Part shown: positions 8,141-16,509 of the stretch, one piece after another | How positions within the stretch are numbered: position 1 is the first letter of the stretch | Layout: the number at the start of each line of letters is the position of its first letter | NCBI GenBank assembly: GCA_043585095.1 | Contig: CP121321.1 | Span: 2,666,001 to 2,730,000, forward strand | Direction: 5' to 3' | DNA: 64,000 nt | DNA from: JANQIO01 sp043585095 | Lineage (GTDB): Bacteria; Pseudomonadota; Gammaproteobacteria; Pseudomonadales; Halieaceae | Notes under the pieces: model-generated | What the model was told of the DNA's origin: nothing | The model's input: only the letters and a program-made list of their open reading frames with translations | The model's database searches: none | Position numbers and translations under genes: made by a program

Positions 8141-8611
8141 TTAAGAGTCCGCGAACTCTTTCATTTTCTTCAGCGGGCGAACCTTTACGGCTACGCTAGC
8201 AGGCTTGGCTGCGAACGTGGTCGGTTCACCTGTGAAGGGGTTGATACCTTTACGGGCTTTGCGTGCAGGCTTTTTGACCGTAGTGATTTTCATCAATCCG
8301 GGCAAAGTGAACTCGCCAACGCTGCGCTTCTTGATACTGCGCTCAATCAGCGTTTCCAACTCGTCCATCACATCAGTAACCTGCTTCTTACTCAGTCCGG
8401 TCGACTCAGAGATAGAGCCAACCATCTGGCTCTTGGTCAACTTGGCTTTGAGAGCTGGAGCTGCTTTTGCAGCCGGAGCTGCTTTCTTAGCCGCTGCCTT
8501 TTTCTTAGCTGGTGCCTTTTTAGCTGGCGCCTTCTTTGCTACCGCCTTTTTGGCCGGAGCCTTTTTCTTGGCAGGAGCCTTCTTCTTCACCGCTGCTTTT
8601 TTCGTAGCCAT
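8141..8611 (-). CDS. HU/IHF-family DNA-binding protein with lysine-alanine-rich N-terminal tail
   Basis: 156 residues, against about 90 for plain HU. Residues 1-60 are almost wholly Lys, Ala and Pro (repeats of KKAPAKK and similar), like the tails of histone H1-like bacterial proteins. Residues from about 62 on form an HU/IHF domain (SQMVGSISESTGLSKKQVTD, then GEFTLPGLMKI and a beta-arm with RKGINPFTGEPTTFAAKPAS). The product should bind and compact DNA, with the basic tail adding sequence-independent contacts. AGGAAGG lies about 10 bases before the ATG. It is monocistronic and divergent from proS. Confidence 0.88.
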   Translation of the reverse strand: MATKKAAVKKKAPAKKKAPAKKAVAKKAPAKKAPAKKKAAAKKAAPAAKAAPALKAKLTKSQMVGSISESTGLSKKQVTDVMDELETLIERSIKKRSVGEFTLPGLMKITTVKKPARKARKGINPFTGEPTTFAAKPASVAVKVRPLKKMKEFADS

Positions 8612-8891
8612 GTTTGATTGGTCCTTCCTGTTCTTTGGGAATCGTCGTGGGTACCGTGGTCGAGGCCTAAACTTCTTTTAACTAAAACCCCTTTAATCAT
8701 AGTGTTTGGCTAACCACTCTCGTGGCGCCTTGACACTGTATAAAACATGGAAAGTTCTAATACAAGGCTTGCAGCCAAAAATGCGAGGTTTATTTGATGC
8801 CCTTGCAAAAAATGCCTCAAAACAAGGCATTTCTCGACAGCTTTTTCACAACAGACGTAGAATAGTGCTCCCAGTAAAAGGACGCCTTCCC
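8612..8891. promoter_or_regulatory. Divergent HU / proS promoter region and proS leader
   Basis: 280 bases between the two divergent starts. The HU side has a possible -10 TATGAT about 80 bases upstream of its ATG. On the plus strand TTGACA occurs at 8730-8735 without a well-spaced -10. A perfect 8-bp inverted repeat (AAATGCCT / AGGCATTT) at 8810-8832 would form a hairpin in the proS leader. No T-box-like sequence was recognised. Confidence 0.4.
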
Positions 8892-10610
8892 ATGCGTGCA
8901 AGCTCTTACCTTCTTGCCACAGTTAAAGAAACGCCATCGGACGCCGAGGTCATCAGTCACCAGCTGATGTTGCGAGCAGGCCTGATTCGCAAAATTGCTT
9001 CGGGTTTGTATACCTGGCTGCCTACCGGCCTGCGAGTACTGCGCAAAGTAGAAGCTATTGTCCGTGAGGAAATGCAGCGCGCAGGCGCACAGGAAGTCTC
9101 CATGCCTGTTGTGCAACCTGCCGAGCTTTGGGAAGAGTCGGAACGCTGGCAGCAGTACGGACCGGAGTTGTTACGCATAGAGGATCGACACGCGCGTCCG
9201 TTTTGTTTGGGGCCCACCCACGAAGAAGTGATAACGGACATCGTTCGGAACGAGATAAAAAGCTACAGGCAACTGCCGGCAAATTTTTTCCAGATTCAAA
9301 CGAAGTTCCGCGACGAGATACGGCCGCGCTTTGGCGTGATGCGGTCGCGGGAGTTTTTGATGAAAGATGCCTACTCGTTTCACCTTACCGCCGATTCGTT
9401 GCAGGAGACCTACGAGCGTATGTTTAATGCCTACACCGCTATTTTTAGCCGGCTAGGCTTAGACTTTCGTGCGGTAATCGCCGACAACGGTTCTATTGGT
9501 GGGTCCAGCTCACACGAGTTTCACGTACTCGCCGATGCGGGCGAGGACGCCATTGCCTTTAGCAACGGCAGCGATTACGCAGCTAATATTGAAATGGCTG
9601 AGGCCGTGACGCCAGGTGAAGGCGCAGTCACGGCTAATAACGAGATGAGCGAGATAGCCACGCCCGGCAAAACCAGCATAGAAGACGTCTGCGCGGAACT
9701 GTCACTACAGCCGCAGCAAGTCCTCAAGACACTCATTGTCGATGGCAGCGATGAATCGGCTCCGTTAGTTGCGCTGGTGCTGCGCGGCGACCATCAACTC
9801 AACACAATCAAGGCCGAGAAGCTGGCCGGCGTCGCCAGTCCGCTGACCTTTGCCGACGCGGAAGTGATAAAGGCCTCACTGGGCTGCGAACCTGGCTCGA
9901 TTGGCCCAGTCGGTCTGAACATACCCGCTATTGCCGACAGAGCGGCGGCAGTGGCCAGCGATTTCTGCTGTGGTGCCAACAAGGATGGCTTTCATCTGAA
10001 CGGAGTCAATTGGGGGCGCGACTGCCCACATCCCGAGACCGCCGATTTGCGAGACGTTGTCGCGGGCGACCCCAGCCCGGATGGTCAAGGCACGCTGGAT
10101 ATAAAACGCGGCATCGAGGTGGGTCACATTTTCCAGCTCGGCACCAAGTACAGCGAGTCGATGGGAGCCAAAGTTTTGGATGAATCAGGTAAGGCCGTGC
10201 CCGTTATCATGGGTTGCTATGGTATCGGCGTGACCCGCGTGGTTGCTGCTGCCATTGAGCAAAGCCATGACGACAGAGGCATAGTTTGGCCTCGCGCCAT
10301 GGCACCGTTCCAGGTGGCACTGGTACCCATTAACATGCAGAAATCGACCGCTGTAGCAGAATGTGCGGAGGCGTTTTACAAAACGCTCAACGAACGCGGC
10401 ATTGAAGTGCTGCTGGACGATCGCAATGAACGCCCTGGCGTCAAATTTGCTGACATGGAACTGATTGGCATTCCACACCGCCTGGTAATTGGTGATCGCG
10501 CACTATCAGAAGGCAACATTGAATACAAAGGCCGCCGCGATGAAGACGCGCGCCTGCTGCCGCGCCACAGCGCGATCGAAACCCTGCTGGACATGCTGGA
10601 CGCTCGCTAG
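8892..10610 (+). CDS. proS: Prolyl-tRNA synthetase (bacterial type, with editing insertion)
   Basis: 572 residues from ATG at 8892 (MRASSYLLATVKETPSDAEV), with AAAAGGA 9-15 bases upstream. The frame is open 186 bases further up, but that stretch has no family similarity. The class II core carries GPTHEEVITDI and FRDEIRPRFGVMRSREF. The long insertion (about 220-400) is the bacterial editing domain that clears Ala-tRNA-Pro, and the C-terminus is the anticodon-binding domain. The stop overlaps the next gene's GTG by one base, so the two are coupled. Confidence 0.96.
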   Translation: MRASSYLLATVKETPSDAEVISHQLMLRAGLIRKIASGLYTWLPTGLRVLRKVEAIVREEMQRAGAQEVSMPVVQPAELWEESERWQQYGPELLRIEDRHARPFCLGPTHEEVITDIVRNEIKSYRQLPANFFQIQTKFRDEIRPRFGVMRSREFLMKDAYSFHLTADSLQETYERMFNAYTAIFSRLGLDFRAVIADNGSIGGSSSHEFHVLADAGEDAIAFSNGSDYAANIEMAEAVTPGEGAVTANNEMSEIATPGKTSIEDVCAELSLQPQQVLKTLIVDGSDESAPLVALVLRGDHQLNTIKAEKLAGVASPLTFADAEVIKASLGCEPGSIGPVGLNIPAIADRAAAVASDFCCGANKDGFHLNGVNWGRDCPHPETADLRDVVAGDPSPDGQGTLDIKRGIEVGHIFQLGTKYSESMGAKVLDESGKAVPVIMGCYGIGVTRVVAAAIEQSHDDRGIVWPRAMAPFQVALVPINMQKSTAVAECAEAFYKTLNERGIEVLLDDRNERPGVKFADMELIGIPHRLVIGDRALSEGNIEYKGRRDEDARLLPRHSAIETLLDMLDAR

Positions 10611-11212
10611 TGCGTGCAGCCGCCAGGCATTTGAGGCTGCTGGTAGCGCTTGCGGCATTGACCAGCCCTCTGGCAGCGTGGGCCGACTCAGTCGCTGAAG
10701 ATGAGCGCACCGCACTAAAGCAGTTTCTGGAACGCACGCTGACCGGATCGCATAGCTTTGACGACCGCTTTCATGCGGAAGTCTGGTTATTGGACATGTC
10801 CGGTCGTCTTGCGCAGTTTGTCGAGGCACAAGAGCAACGCCTGGCGCTGCTTGAGGCCGTCCACTTCTATGCAAAAGAAGCCGACCTGCCCCCTGAACTT
10901 GTGTTATCGGTGATAGAGGTTGAAAGTCACTTTAAGCGCTTTGCACTGTCACGCTCCGGCGCACAGGGACTGATGCAGGTGATGCCTTTCTGGAGAGAGG
11001 AACTTGGCCGACCCAACGATAACCTGACCGATATTCATACCAATCTCAGCTATGGCTGTCGCATCCTGCAGTTTTATTTGCAGCAGGAACAGGGGCGACT
11101 GCGCACGGCTCTGGCTCGATACAACGGCAGTGCAGGCAGTGACCGCTATCCGGACAAGGTTGAGCAAGCATGGCGCGCGCACTGGCGGACCGAGACCCTA
11201 AACTGGGACTGA
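10610..11212 (+). CDS. Exported lytic transglycosylase (SLT domain)
   Basis: 200 residues from a GTG that shares one base with the proS stop (TAGTG). An N-terminal signal peptide (cleavage near AAWA-DS, residue 26) precedes a single SLT lysozyme-like domain: Glu105 in VIEVESHFKRF is the probable catalytic acid, followed by SGAQGLMQVMP and the NLSYGCRILQFYL region. Such enzymes cleave peptidoglycan glycan strands with formation of anhydromuramic acid. Coupling to proS is a conserved neighbourhood rather than an obvious functional link. No lipobox is seen, so it is probably soluble in the periplasm. Confidence 0.85.
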   Translation: MRAAARHLRLLVALAALTSPLAAWADSVAEDERTALKQFLERTLTGSHSFDDRFHAEVWLLDMSGRLAQFVEAQEQRLALLEAVHFYAKEADLPPELVLSVIEVESHFKRFALSRSGAQGLMQVMPFWREELGRPNDNLTDIHTNLSYGCRILQFYLQQEQGRLRTALARYNGSAGSDRYPDKVEQAWRAHWRTETLNWD

Positions 11213-11475
11213 GCGCACAACCTGGTGCATGTCGATAGCGCGGGGAGCATAAACCCCTCACCACCAGCTCGATCCGCTGGTAGTATTGCCTCAGGTGGGC
11301 GACACATGTTGCAACTGATTGCTTATCCTGGAACGCGACCTGCTTCGGACAGCTCCGATAAGCACATTAACTGCGGGTGCGTTTGAGGTCGTATACAACC
11401 ACTTGCCAGAAATACGCACCAGAACAACACAGTAAAACTGCGCGGCCCAAAGACTATCTGACGCGAGGACATATT

Positions 11476-11835
11476 ATGGATTTCAACAGCCTGCTACTCA
11501 TTGCCGTTGTCTGGTTGCTATGGACGATTCACCAGGATCTGACCGAAAGTAACGACCGCGCCAGGAGCCTGAAGACCAGCATTAGCCAGCTTTTATCCAA
11601 ATTGGATCGCCCGGCTGGCAGAGACGTGCTGGGGACCTCGGCAGCCGAAGAAATAGCGAGTGTTAACCTCAACACTGCCAGTCTGGCGAGATTGCAGACG
11701 CTTCCGAAGATCGGAGCGGTGACGGCACAGCACATTATCGACGGTCGGCCCTACGCAGCGGTTGAGGACCTACGCGCGGTGCAGGGCATTACCAATGCGA
11801 TCTTCAGTGCTATCCAGGGAAAGGTAAGCGTCTAG
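11476..11835 (+). CDS. Membrane-anchored helix-hairpin-helix (ComEA-like) protein
   Basis: 119 residues from ATG at 11476, chosen because GAGGA lies 7 bases upstream; an upstream in-frame ATG lacks such a site. An N-terminal hydrophobic helix (about 3-16, FNSLLLIAVVWLLW) is followed by a polar stretch and a C-terminal helix-hairpin-helix pair (SVNLNTASLARLQTLPKIG, then DLRAVQGI) as in ComEA and its short relatives. A role in binding DNA at the membrane is suggested by the domain but not shown. It stands alone between the transglycosylase and a convergent small gene. Confidence 0.75.
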   Translation: MDFNSLLLIAVVWLLWTIHQDLTESNDRARSLKTSISQLLSKLDRPAGRDVLGTSAAEEIASVNLNTASLARLQTLPKIGAVTAQHIIDGRPYAAVEDLRAVQGITNAIFSAIQGKVSV

Positions 11836-11854
11836 CACAAGGTAAGCGTCCTAT

Positions 11855-12118
11855 CTAAACACCCATGCTGGCCAGGGTGTTCATAACCCGGCGCAACATA
11901 CCCACAAGGCCAGGATGATCAGCTTCCAGTCGAGTCGCTAACTCTTCCACCGTATCCACGATATCCGCGTCAGCTGCGTCAACACTCTCATCGTCCAGAT
12001 GGCGCTCCAAGTCGCTGATAAGTCCATTCAGCCGCTGCCGCTCGGCATCGTCCACGCTCAGTCGATCGACTTCCTTAAGCAGCTGCGACAGATCTTTACG
12101 TACTTCTTCTTTGCTCAT
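11855..12118 (-). CDS. DUF4404-like small helical protein
   Basis: 87 residues from the ATG at 12118, which has AGGAG 7 bases upstream; an earlier in-frame ATG has none. The sequence is acidic and almost wholly helical (KEEVRKDLSQLLKEVDRLS, then ELATRLEADHPGLVGMLRR), consistent with the DUF4404 family common in gammaproteobacteria. Function unknown. It is convergent with the helix-hairpin-helix gene. Confidence 0.7.
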   Translation of the reverse strand: MSKEEVRKDLSQLLKEVDRLSVDDAERQRLNGLISDLERHLDDESVDAADADIVDTVEELATRLEADHPGLVGMLRRVMNTLASMGV

Positions 12119-12218
12119 AGCCAGCTCCTGGCAGCGCAATGTTTATCAAGGCATTCAATGGAAGAGTATGCCGCGGATGCCACCACACGAAAACCATCGC
12201 TAACGCTATTCAACACGC

Positions 12219-13340
12219 TCAGGGGGCGCCATCAAAAAACTCGCGGAAACCGGAGCGATCGTGGCGACCGATGGCAATATTTTCCAACGTACCGATACCT
12301 TCACGATCACCCATGCGCGCTCGCACCATGTGATGCACATGCAGAAACTCGAAGCCAAGCGGGTCGATGGCGTCGAGATCCCACTCCTCAAAGCCTGTTT
12401 CCAACTCGCCCTTCCAGACACCGTGTCCCCACTCGGGATGGTTATAGCCCAAACCCAAAACCTGGAAGCGCAGCACGGGCTCCATTTCGATATCGTAGCG
12501 ATTGCCCTCACGGTCGGCCATATTCAGAGTCATGTGAGCGGGACGACGGGTACCGGGCTGCCATCGAATATGGTGCTCAACGTCCACCATTTCTACCAAA
12601 CCGGGATCTTCGAGGGCAGGAATATCGGCGGGGTTATCGTAAAGCGGCATTAAATCAGCGCTAACCTGAGTGGGATGGCCGTCTCGATCCTCAAAGGTGC
12701 CCATCTGCGTGCAGACATCGCCAAAGTTAATCGGGTTCCAGCACCAGTAGACGCCGGGCTCTTTATTTAACAAGCCCGGTGCTCCGCCCTGTGGTTCACC
12801 CACCGGCCGAACACCCCACGACTTGTCGCGACAGCCAATAGCCTGATTGACGTCGATGCGAACACCGTCGATCTCGATATGCCCCTGCCAATAGCCCATC
12901 TGTGTAAACCGAGAGTTGTGCATTATCAAATGGCCGTCGTCGTACAGAACATTCTGCGGTTCTTCATGAGCAACGCTCGCGGCGGTAAAGGTGATATCGC
13001 AGGTCACCTTATGCTCGTTGTCCGCTAACTGTAGTCGCACCGTGCGCATGGGTTCTACTATGGTTACCGATAGCGGCCCAACGGAGGTATCGGCTCGCTC
13101 ATGTGGGGCGCGACGCGAAGCGTGGAAGGCCACCTGCCTGCCACCGGTTGATACGCTGAAATGCGCGTCCATCACGTGCCGGTTGGGATAAAGGCCCAGG
13201 CCCGCCTCAAACAGGTAGGTGCCCTCTTTATCCATGCCGTTAAACCAGTAGCGATCGTAGAAATTTCGGTCGCTCTGTTGGGGCTGCGCGACCGGCGCCG
13301 CTGTCTGGTGAATGTTGTAGTCGTCAAACTGGGTAATCAT
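12219..13340 (-). CDS. Uncharacterised conserved protein, possibly a two-domain lipocalin-like (AttH/CrtC-like) fold
   Basis: 373 residues from an ATG with GGGGA 8 bases upstream. There is no signal peptide or membrane segment. The sequence is rich in aromatic and charged residues in alternating patterns suggesting beta strands, with notable motifs RYWFNGMDKEGTYLFEAGLG, GCRDKSWGVRP and PVLRFQVLGLGYNHPEWGHG. Similar layouts occur in proteins of the AttH/CrtC hydratase-like group, but I cannot assign it with confidence. The conserved His/Asp/Trp cluster would fit a binding or catalytic site. It stands alone, upstream of the aminotransferase block. Confidence 0.7.
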   Translation of the reverse strand: MITQFDDYNIHQTAAPVAQPQQSDRNFYDRYWFNGMDKEGTYLFEAGLGLYPNRHVMDAHFSVSTGGRQVAFHASRRAPHERADTSVGPLSVTIVEPMRTVRLQLADNEHKVTCDITFTAASVAHEEPQNVLYDDGHLIMHNSRFTQMGYWQGHIEIDGVRIDVNQAIGCRDKSWGVRPVGEPQGGAPGLLNKEPGVYWCWNPINFGDVCTQMGTFEDRDGHPTQVSADLMPLYDNPADIPALEDPGLVEMVDVEHHIRWQPGTRRPAHMTLNMADREGNRYDIEMEPVLRFQVLGLGYNHPEWGHGVWKGELETGFEEWDLDAIDPLGFEFLHVHHMVRARMGDREGIGTLENIAIGRHDRSGFREFFDGAP

Positions 13341-13485
13341 CGTGGTATCCCCGGCGCTAGCCTGGCAGCGCGTTGGCGCTGGCGTTGGTGTTGGTGCGGT
13401 CACGCTTGACGCGCAACATCTTATTAGAGTTAGCACTATACGAAGGGGAATTCAGCCCCTCAAGCGACACCGCCATGCGGTAGCG

Positions 13486-14004
13486 TCAGTGCACCACCGG
13501 CTTACTGGACTGGACTGTATTGTCAAACCACTTGGCACGCTCGCAGGCGCGATTGAGCAGCTCATAGAATTGATGGCGAAGTTTATCATCGAGATTGATG
13601 GTAAAGCCTTTACCGGCGCCACCCTTCAAACTCAAGGCGAGCGCACCGCCCTCGCCAGGCTGCTCGGTGAAGCCGGTGATTAGAATGCCGTCCTCGCCGA
13701 GAGGGAAATCGACGGGCTCAGACTCAAAGGGCTTCTCAAAGGCCTTCTCCTGAACCTGATCACCGTGCTTTATACGAGCCACCTCTCGACGGGTTTCCTG
13801 GGGCACGATCTGCTTCGTGTCGACCTCTTTCTCAAAACCCAGCTCCAGACGCTCAAGCAGCACACCAGTGAGACGGCGAGTACACCATGCGCGATACTCT
13901 TTCTGGTCGGACGTGGACACCTTTACCATCAGTCGATCTTCACTACTGACGTAGGTTACGTTAATTTGCCGCAGGCGCGGTGCGGCTTTTACATCAGTGT
14001 TCAA
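13486..14004 (-). CDS. Hypothetical protein coupled to the aminotransferase gene
   Basis: 172 residues if the TTG at 14004, just past the aminotransferase stop, is the start; no ATG or GTG gives a sensible N-terminus (the first in-frame ATG is about 20 codons in). I do not recognise a family. The product is soluble and mixed alpha/beta, with a charged centre (EKAFEKPFESEPVDF), a Gly-rich strand region (GGALALSLKGGAGKGF) and a C-terminal helix (LRHQFYELLNRACERAKWF). The close spacing suggests it is co-translated with the aminotransferase. Confidence 0.6.
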   Translation of the reverse strand: MNTDVKAAPRLRQINVTYVSSEDRLMVKVSTSDQKEYRAWCTRRLTGVLLERLELGFEKEVDTKQIVPQETRREVARIKHGDQVQEKAFEKPFESEPVDFPLGEDGILITGFTEQPGEGGALALSLKGGAGKGFTINLDDKLRHQFYELLNRACERAKWFDNTVQSSKPVVH

Positions 14005-14005
14005 C

Positions 14006-15379
14006 CTAACGCCCCAACGCCGCCTGCGTTTTGTCCAAGGCCACAGCAGCTCGCTCAAGCAGCAGGTCAATCTGATCCTGTGAGCAGGTTAACGGCGGTG
14101 CAATAATCATGGTGTCACCCACCGCGCGCATTACCAATCCAGCTTCAATCGACATTGTTCTGCACAGGGCACCGGCGCTGCCGTCGTCATCAAACCGGGC
14201 TCGAGAAGACTTATCCGCTACCAGCTCCAATGCGCCTACAAAGCCGACACCTCTGGCCTCACCCACCAGGGGGTGATCGGCGAGCTGCGCCCAGCGACTT
14301 TGCAGATAGGGCGCCTTCTCATTTTTGACTTGGCCGACGATATCCTCTTCCTGCAAAATATCCAGCGTGGCCAGAGCCGCCGCACACGCGGCTGGGTGGC
14401 CGGAGTAGGTATAGCCATGCGCGAACTCGCCGCCATCGGTCTTCAGCACGTCTGCGACCCGGTCACCCAGCATGACGCCGCCCAGGGGCTGATAGCCGTT
14501 GGTTACGGCTTTAGCAAAGGTCACTAGATCGGGCTCAATATCGTAATGATCAGAGCCAAACCAACTGCCGAGACGGCCGAATCCGCAAATCACCTCGTCG
14601 GCAATTAGCAGGATATCGTGTTCCTGACAGATGCGTTTTACCTCCGGCCAGTAACTATCCGGTGGCACGATAACGCCGCCTGCGCCCTGCACCGGCTCGG
14701 CGATGAAAGCCGCGACATTTTCCGCACCCAGCTCTTCAATTTTGGCTTCCAGTGAACGTGCCGCCTGCAGTCCGAAAGCATCTTTATCGAGGTCGCCGCC
14801 TTCGCCAAACCAGTACGGCTGCGCGACGTGTGTTACCTGCGCCAGCGTTTCGAACTGCTTATGCATGAACGCCATACCGCCTAGGCTGGCGCCTGCAATG
14901 GTCGATCCATGATAGCCGTTTTGGCGACTGATCACGGTCCGCTTCGCGGGCTTGCCTCGCAGATCCCAGTACCGACGCACAATGCGCAACTGCGTGTCGT
15001 TGGCCTCTGAGCCACTCGCGGTGAAAAAGAAGTTGTTGAGATGCGGCGGCGTGACGTCAGCCAGCCGGCGCGCGAGCTCGATAACTGGCGGGTGCGCACA
15101 CTGGAAAAAACTGTTGTAGTAAGGCAATTCCTTAAGCTGTCTGTGCACGGCGTCCGCAATCCGGTGCTGGCCATATCCCAGGCTGCAGCACCACAGTCCT
15201 GACATGCCGTCCAATATTTCCCTGCCTTCGCTATCGTAGATGTAGGGACCGTCTGCGCGCTCAATAATAAGGCTGCCCTTTTCAGATAAAGCCTTAAAAT
15301 CGGTAAACGGATGCAGGTAATGACTACTATCAAGCGACTGCCAGTCCTGGCTCGCGCGTTTTGGAGTGATGCTATTCAT
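14006..15379 (-). CDS. Class III PLP-dependent aminotransferase (putrescine/omega-amino acid:pyruvate type)
   Basis: 457 residues from MNSITPKRAS. Class III signature residues are visible: ASGSEANDTQ around 121-130, Asp261 in LLIADEV, and the PLP lysine Lys290 in TFAKAVTNGYQPLGG. The N-terminus (HYLHPFTDFKAL) and overall length resemble the omega-transaminases that use putrescine, beta-alanine or taurine with pyruvate. With a PuuA-like enzyme and a LuxR regulator across the divergent promoter, polyamine or related amine catabolism is the likeliest role, but the substrate is inferred. It is followed directly by the gene at 13486-14004. Confidence 0.85.
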   Translation of the reverse strand: MNSITPKRASQDWQSLDSSHYLHPFTDFKALSEKGSLIIERADGPYIYDSEGREILDGMSGLWCCSLGYGQHRIADAVHRQLKELPYYNSFFQCAHPPVIELARRLADVTPPHLNNFFFTASGSEANDTQLRIVRRYWDLRGKPAKRTVISRQNGYHGSTIAGASLGGMAFMHKQFETLAQVTHVAQPYWFGEGGDLDKDAFGLQAARSLEAKIEELGAENVAAFIAEPVQGAGGVIVPPDSYWPEVKRICQEHDILLIADEVICGFGRLGSWFGSDHYDIEPDLVTFAKAVTNGYQPLGGVMLGDRVADVLKTDGGEFAHGYTYSGHPAACAAALATLDILQEEDIVGQVKNEKAPYLQSRWAQLADHPLVGEARGVGFVGALELVADKSSRARFDDDGSAGALCRTMSIEAGLVMRAVGDTMIIAPPLTCSQDQIDLLLERAAVALDKTQAALGR

Positions 15380-15532
15380 TGGATGCCTCGCGATAATTGA
15401 CAAGCCGTTCCCAGCTCGCACATGATTGTGCCACACGCCACTGAGCGCGGCGAGCAAGCAGTACGGCTATTTCAATCGCGAGCTGCATGCTGGGTTATAT
15501 AGCCAGGTTTACAGGCCTAACCCGCGCGCTCG

Positions 15533-16438
15533 ATGCCGCGACTGACAATCAGGGAGAACTCTCCAGCAGCTGTCATGGCTTCAACGCAAACGCTAGCAAG
15601 GTGGAATCGAGATGTCGCCGCCGCCATAGGCAACCTGGGCAGCGAGCACTTCTTCCCATCCATGTTGCAGGCAATCTGCAGAAGCGTGAGCGTTGACTAC
15701 CCTCAGGTCTGGCTTTATCACACCGACTTACCTCCCCAGTGCATTTACCACGAAGTCCCAGACAATGCGGTGCATTCTCAAATCGATCTGTACTTAGGCG
15801 GACCCTACCGAGAGGACCCCTTCTACAAGGTGTCAATGCGCCAGGCCAGAGGTCGCTTTTACCGCCTGTCTGACTTAATCGAAGGCGAATTGGAGGAGAG
15901 CTCCTACTACCACGACTACTACCGCGATACCGCCTCAGAAGATGAAGTGATCTATCTGGCCAGGCTGTCGAACGGCAACGTGATTAACATCAGTATGATG
16001 CGCAAGAATGGCCGCGGGCGCTTTAGCAAGGAGGAGTTTGACTTACTCAAAGCCCTATCCGCACCGGTGACAGAGCTGATCAAGCGCCATAGCGAACTGT
16101 CGGATTTTAGCCAGCGGTATATGCTGGGGCCGGATATCACCGATGTCATTGATCTTGCTTTTCGCGCCTTTGGCTCCTCTTTACTGTCCCCGCGAGAAAA
16201 AGGCGTTTTAGAGCTGATGCTCCGGGGTTACTCAAGCCAGGCATCCGCTGACAAACTGGGTATTGCCCTGGAGACGCTGCGTCGGCACCGTAAGAGCATT
16301 TACAAAAAGCTGGACGTCAGCTCGCAGACCGATTTGTTTTCACTATTCATTGCGACCCTGCCCTATCTGGGGCAGGCGGGCGTAAATGATCCTTTGAGCA
16401 TTTATCTCGCTCCGCCCCAGCGCATTCCCGTCTCCTGA
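15533..16438 (+). CDS. LuxR-family transcriptional regulator
   Basis: 301 residues if started at 15533; an ATG at 15575 (MASTQTLARW) is also possible and neither has a strong ribosome site. The C-terminal LuxR helix-turn-helix lies at about 222-277 (LSPREKGVLELMLRGYSSQ, with LETLRRHRKSIYKKLDV). The N-terminal two-thirds is a sensory region of unassigned type, without a response-regulator receiver. It diverges from the aminotransferase gene and precedes the PuuA-like gene, so it probably controls both. No luxI-like gene is in the window. Confidence 0.82.
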   Translation: MPRLTIRENSPAAVMASTQTLARWNRDVAAAIGNLGSEHFFPSMLQAICRSVSVDYPQVWLYHTDLPPQCIYHEVPDNAVHSQIDLYLGGPYREDPFYKVSMRQARGRFYRLSDLIEGELEESSYYHDYYRDTASEDEVIYLARLSNGNVINISMMRKNGRGRFSKEEFDLLKALSAPVTELIKRHSELSDFSQRYMLGPDITDVIDLAFRAFGSSLLSPREKGVLELMLRGYSSQASADKLGIALETLRRHRKSIYKKLDVSSQTDLFSLFIATLPYLGQAGVNDPLSIYLAPPQRIPVS

Positions 16439-16509
16439 CCCATGTGGGGCATTGCTCGCAGCCGCGCGGGCCGGGACCCTATGCTTTTATAGCCAATACC
16501 GTGACATCT

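Noticed and set aside
8087..8681. Plus-strand frames opposite the HU gene
   Set aside because: Composition is the mirror of the Lys/Ala codons of the HU tail; no start signal.
12139..12664. Plus-strand frames opposite the 373-residue protein gene
   Set aside because: They overlap a well-supported minus-strand gene with a good ribosome site and show no domain.
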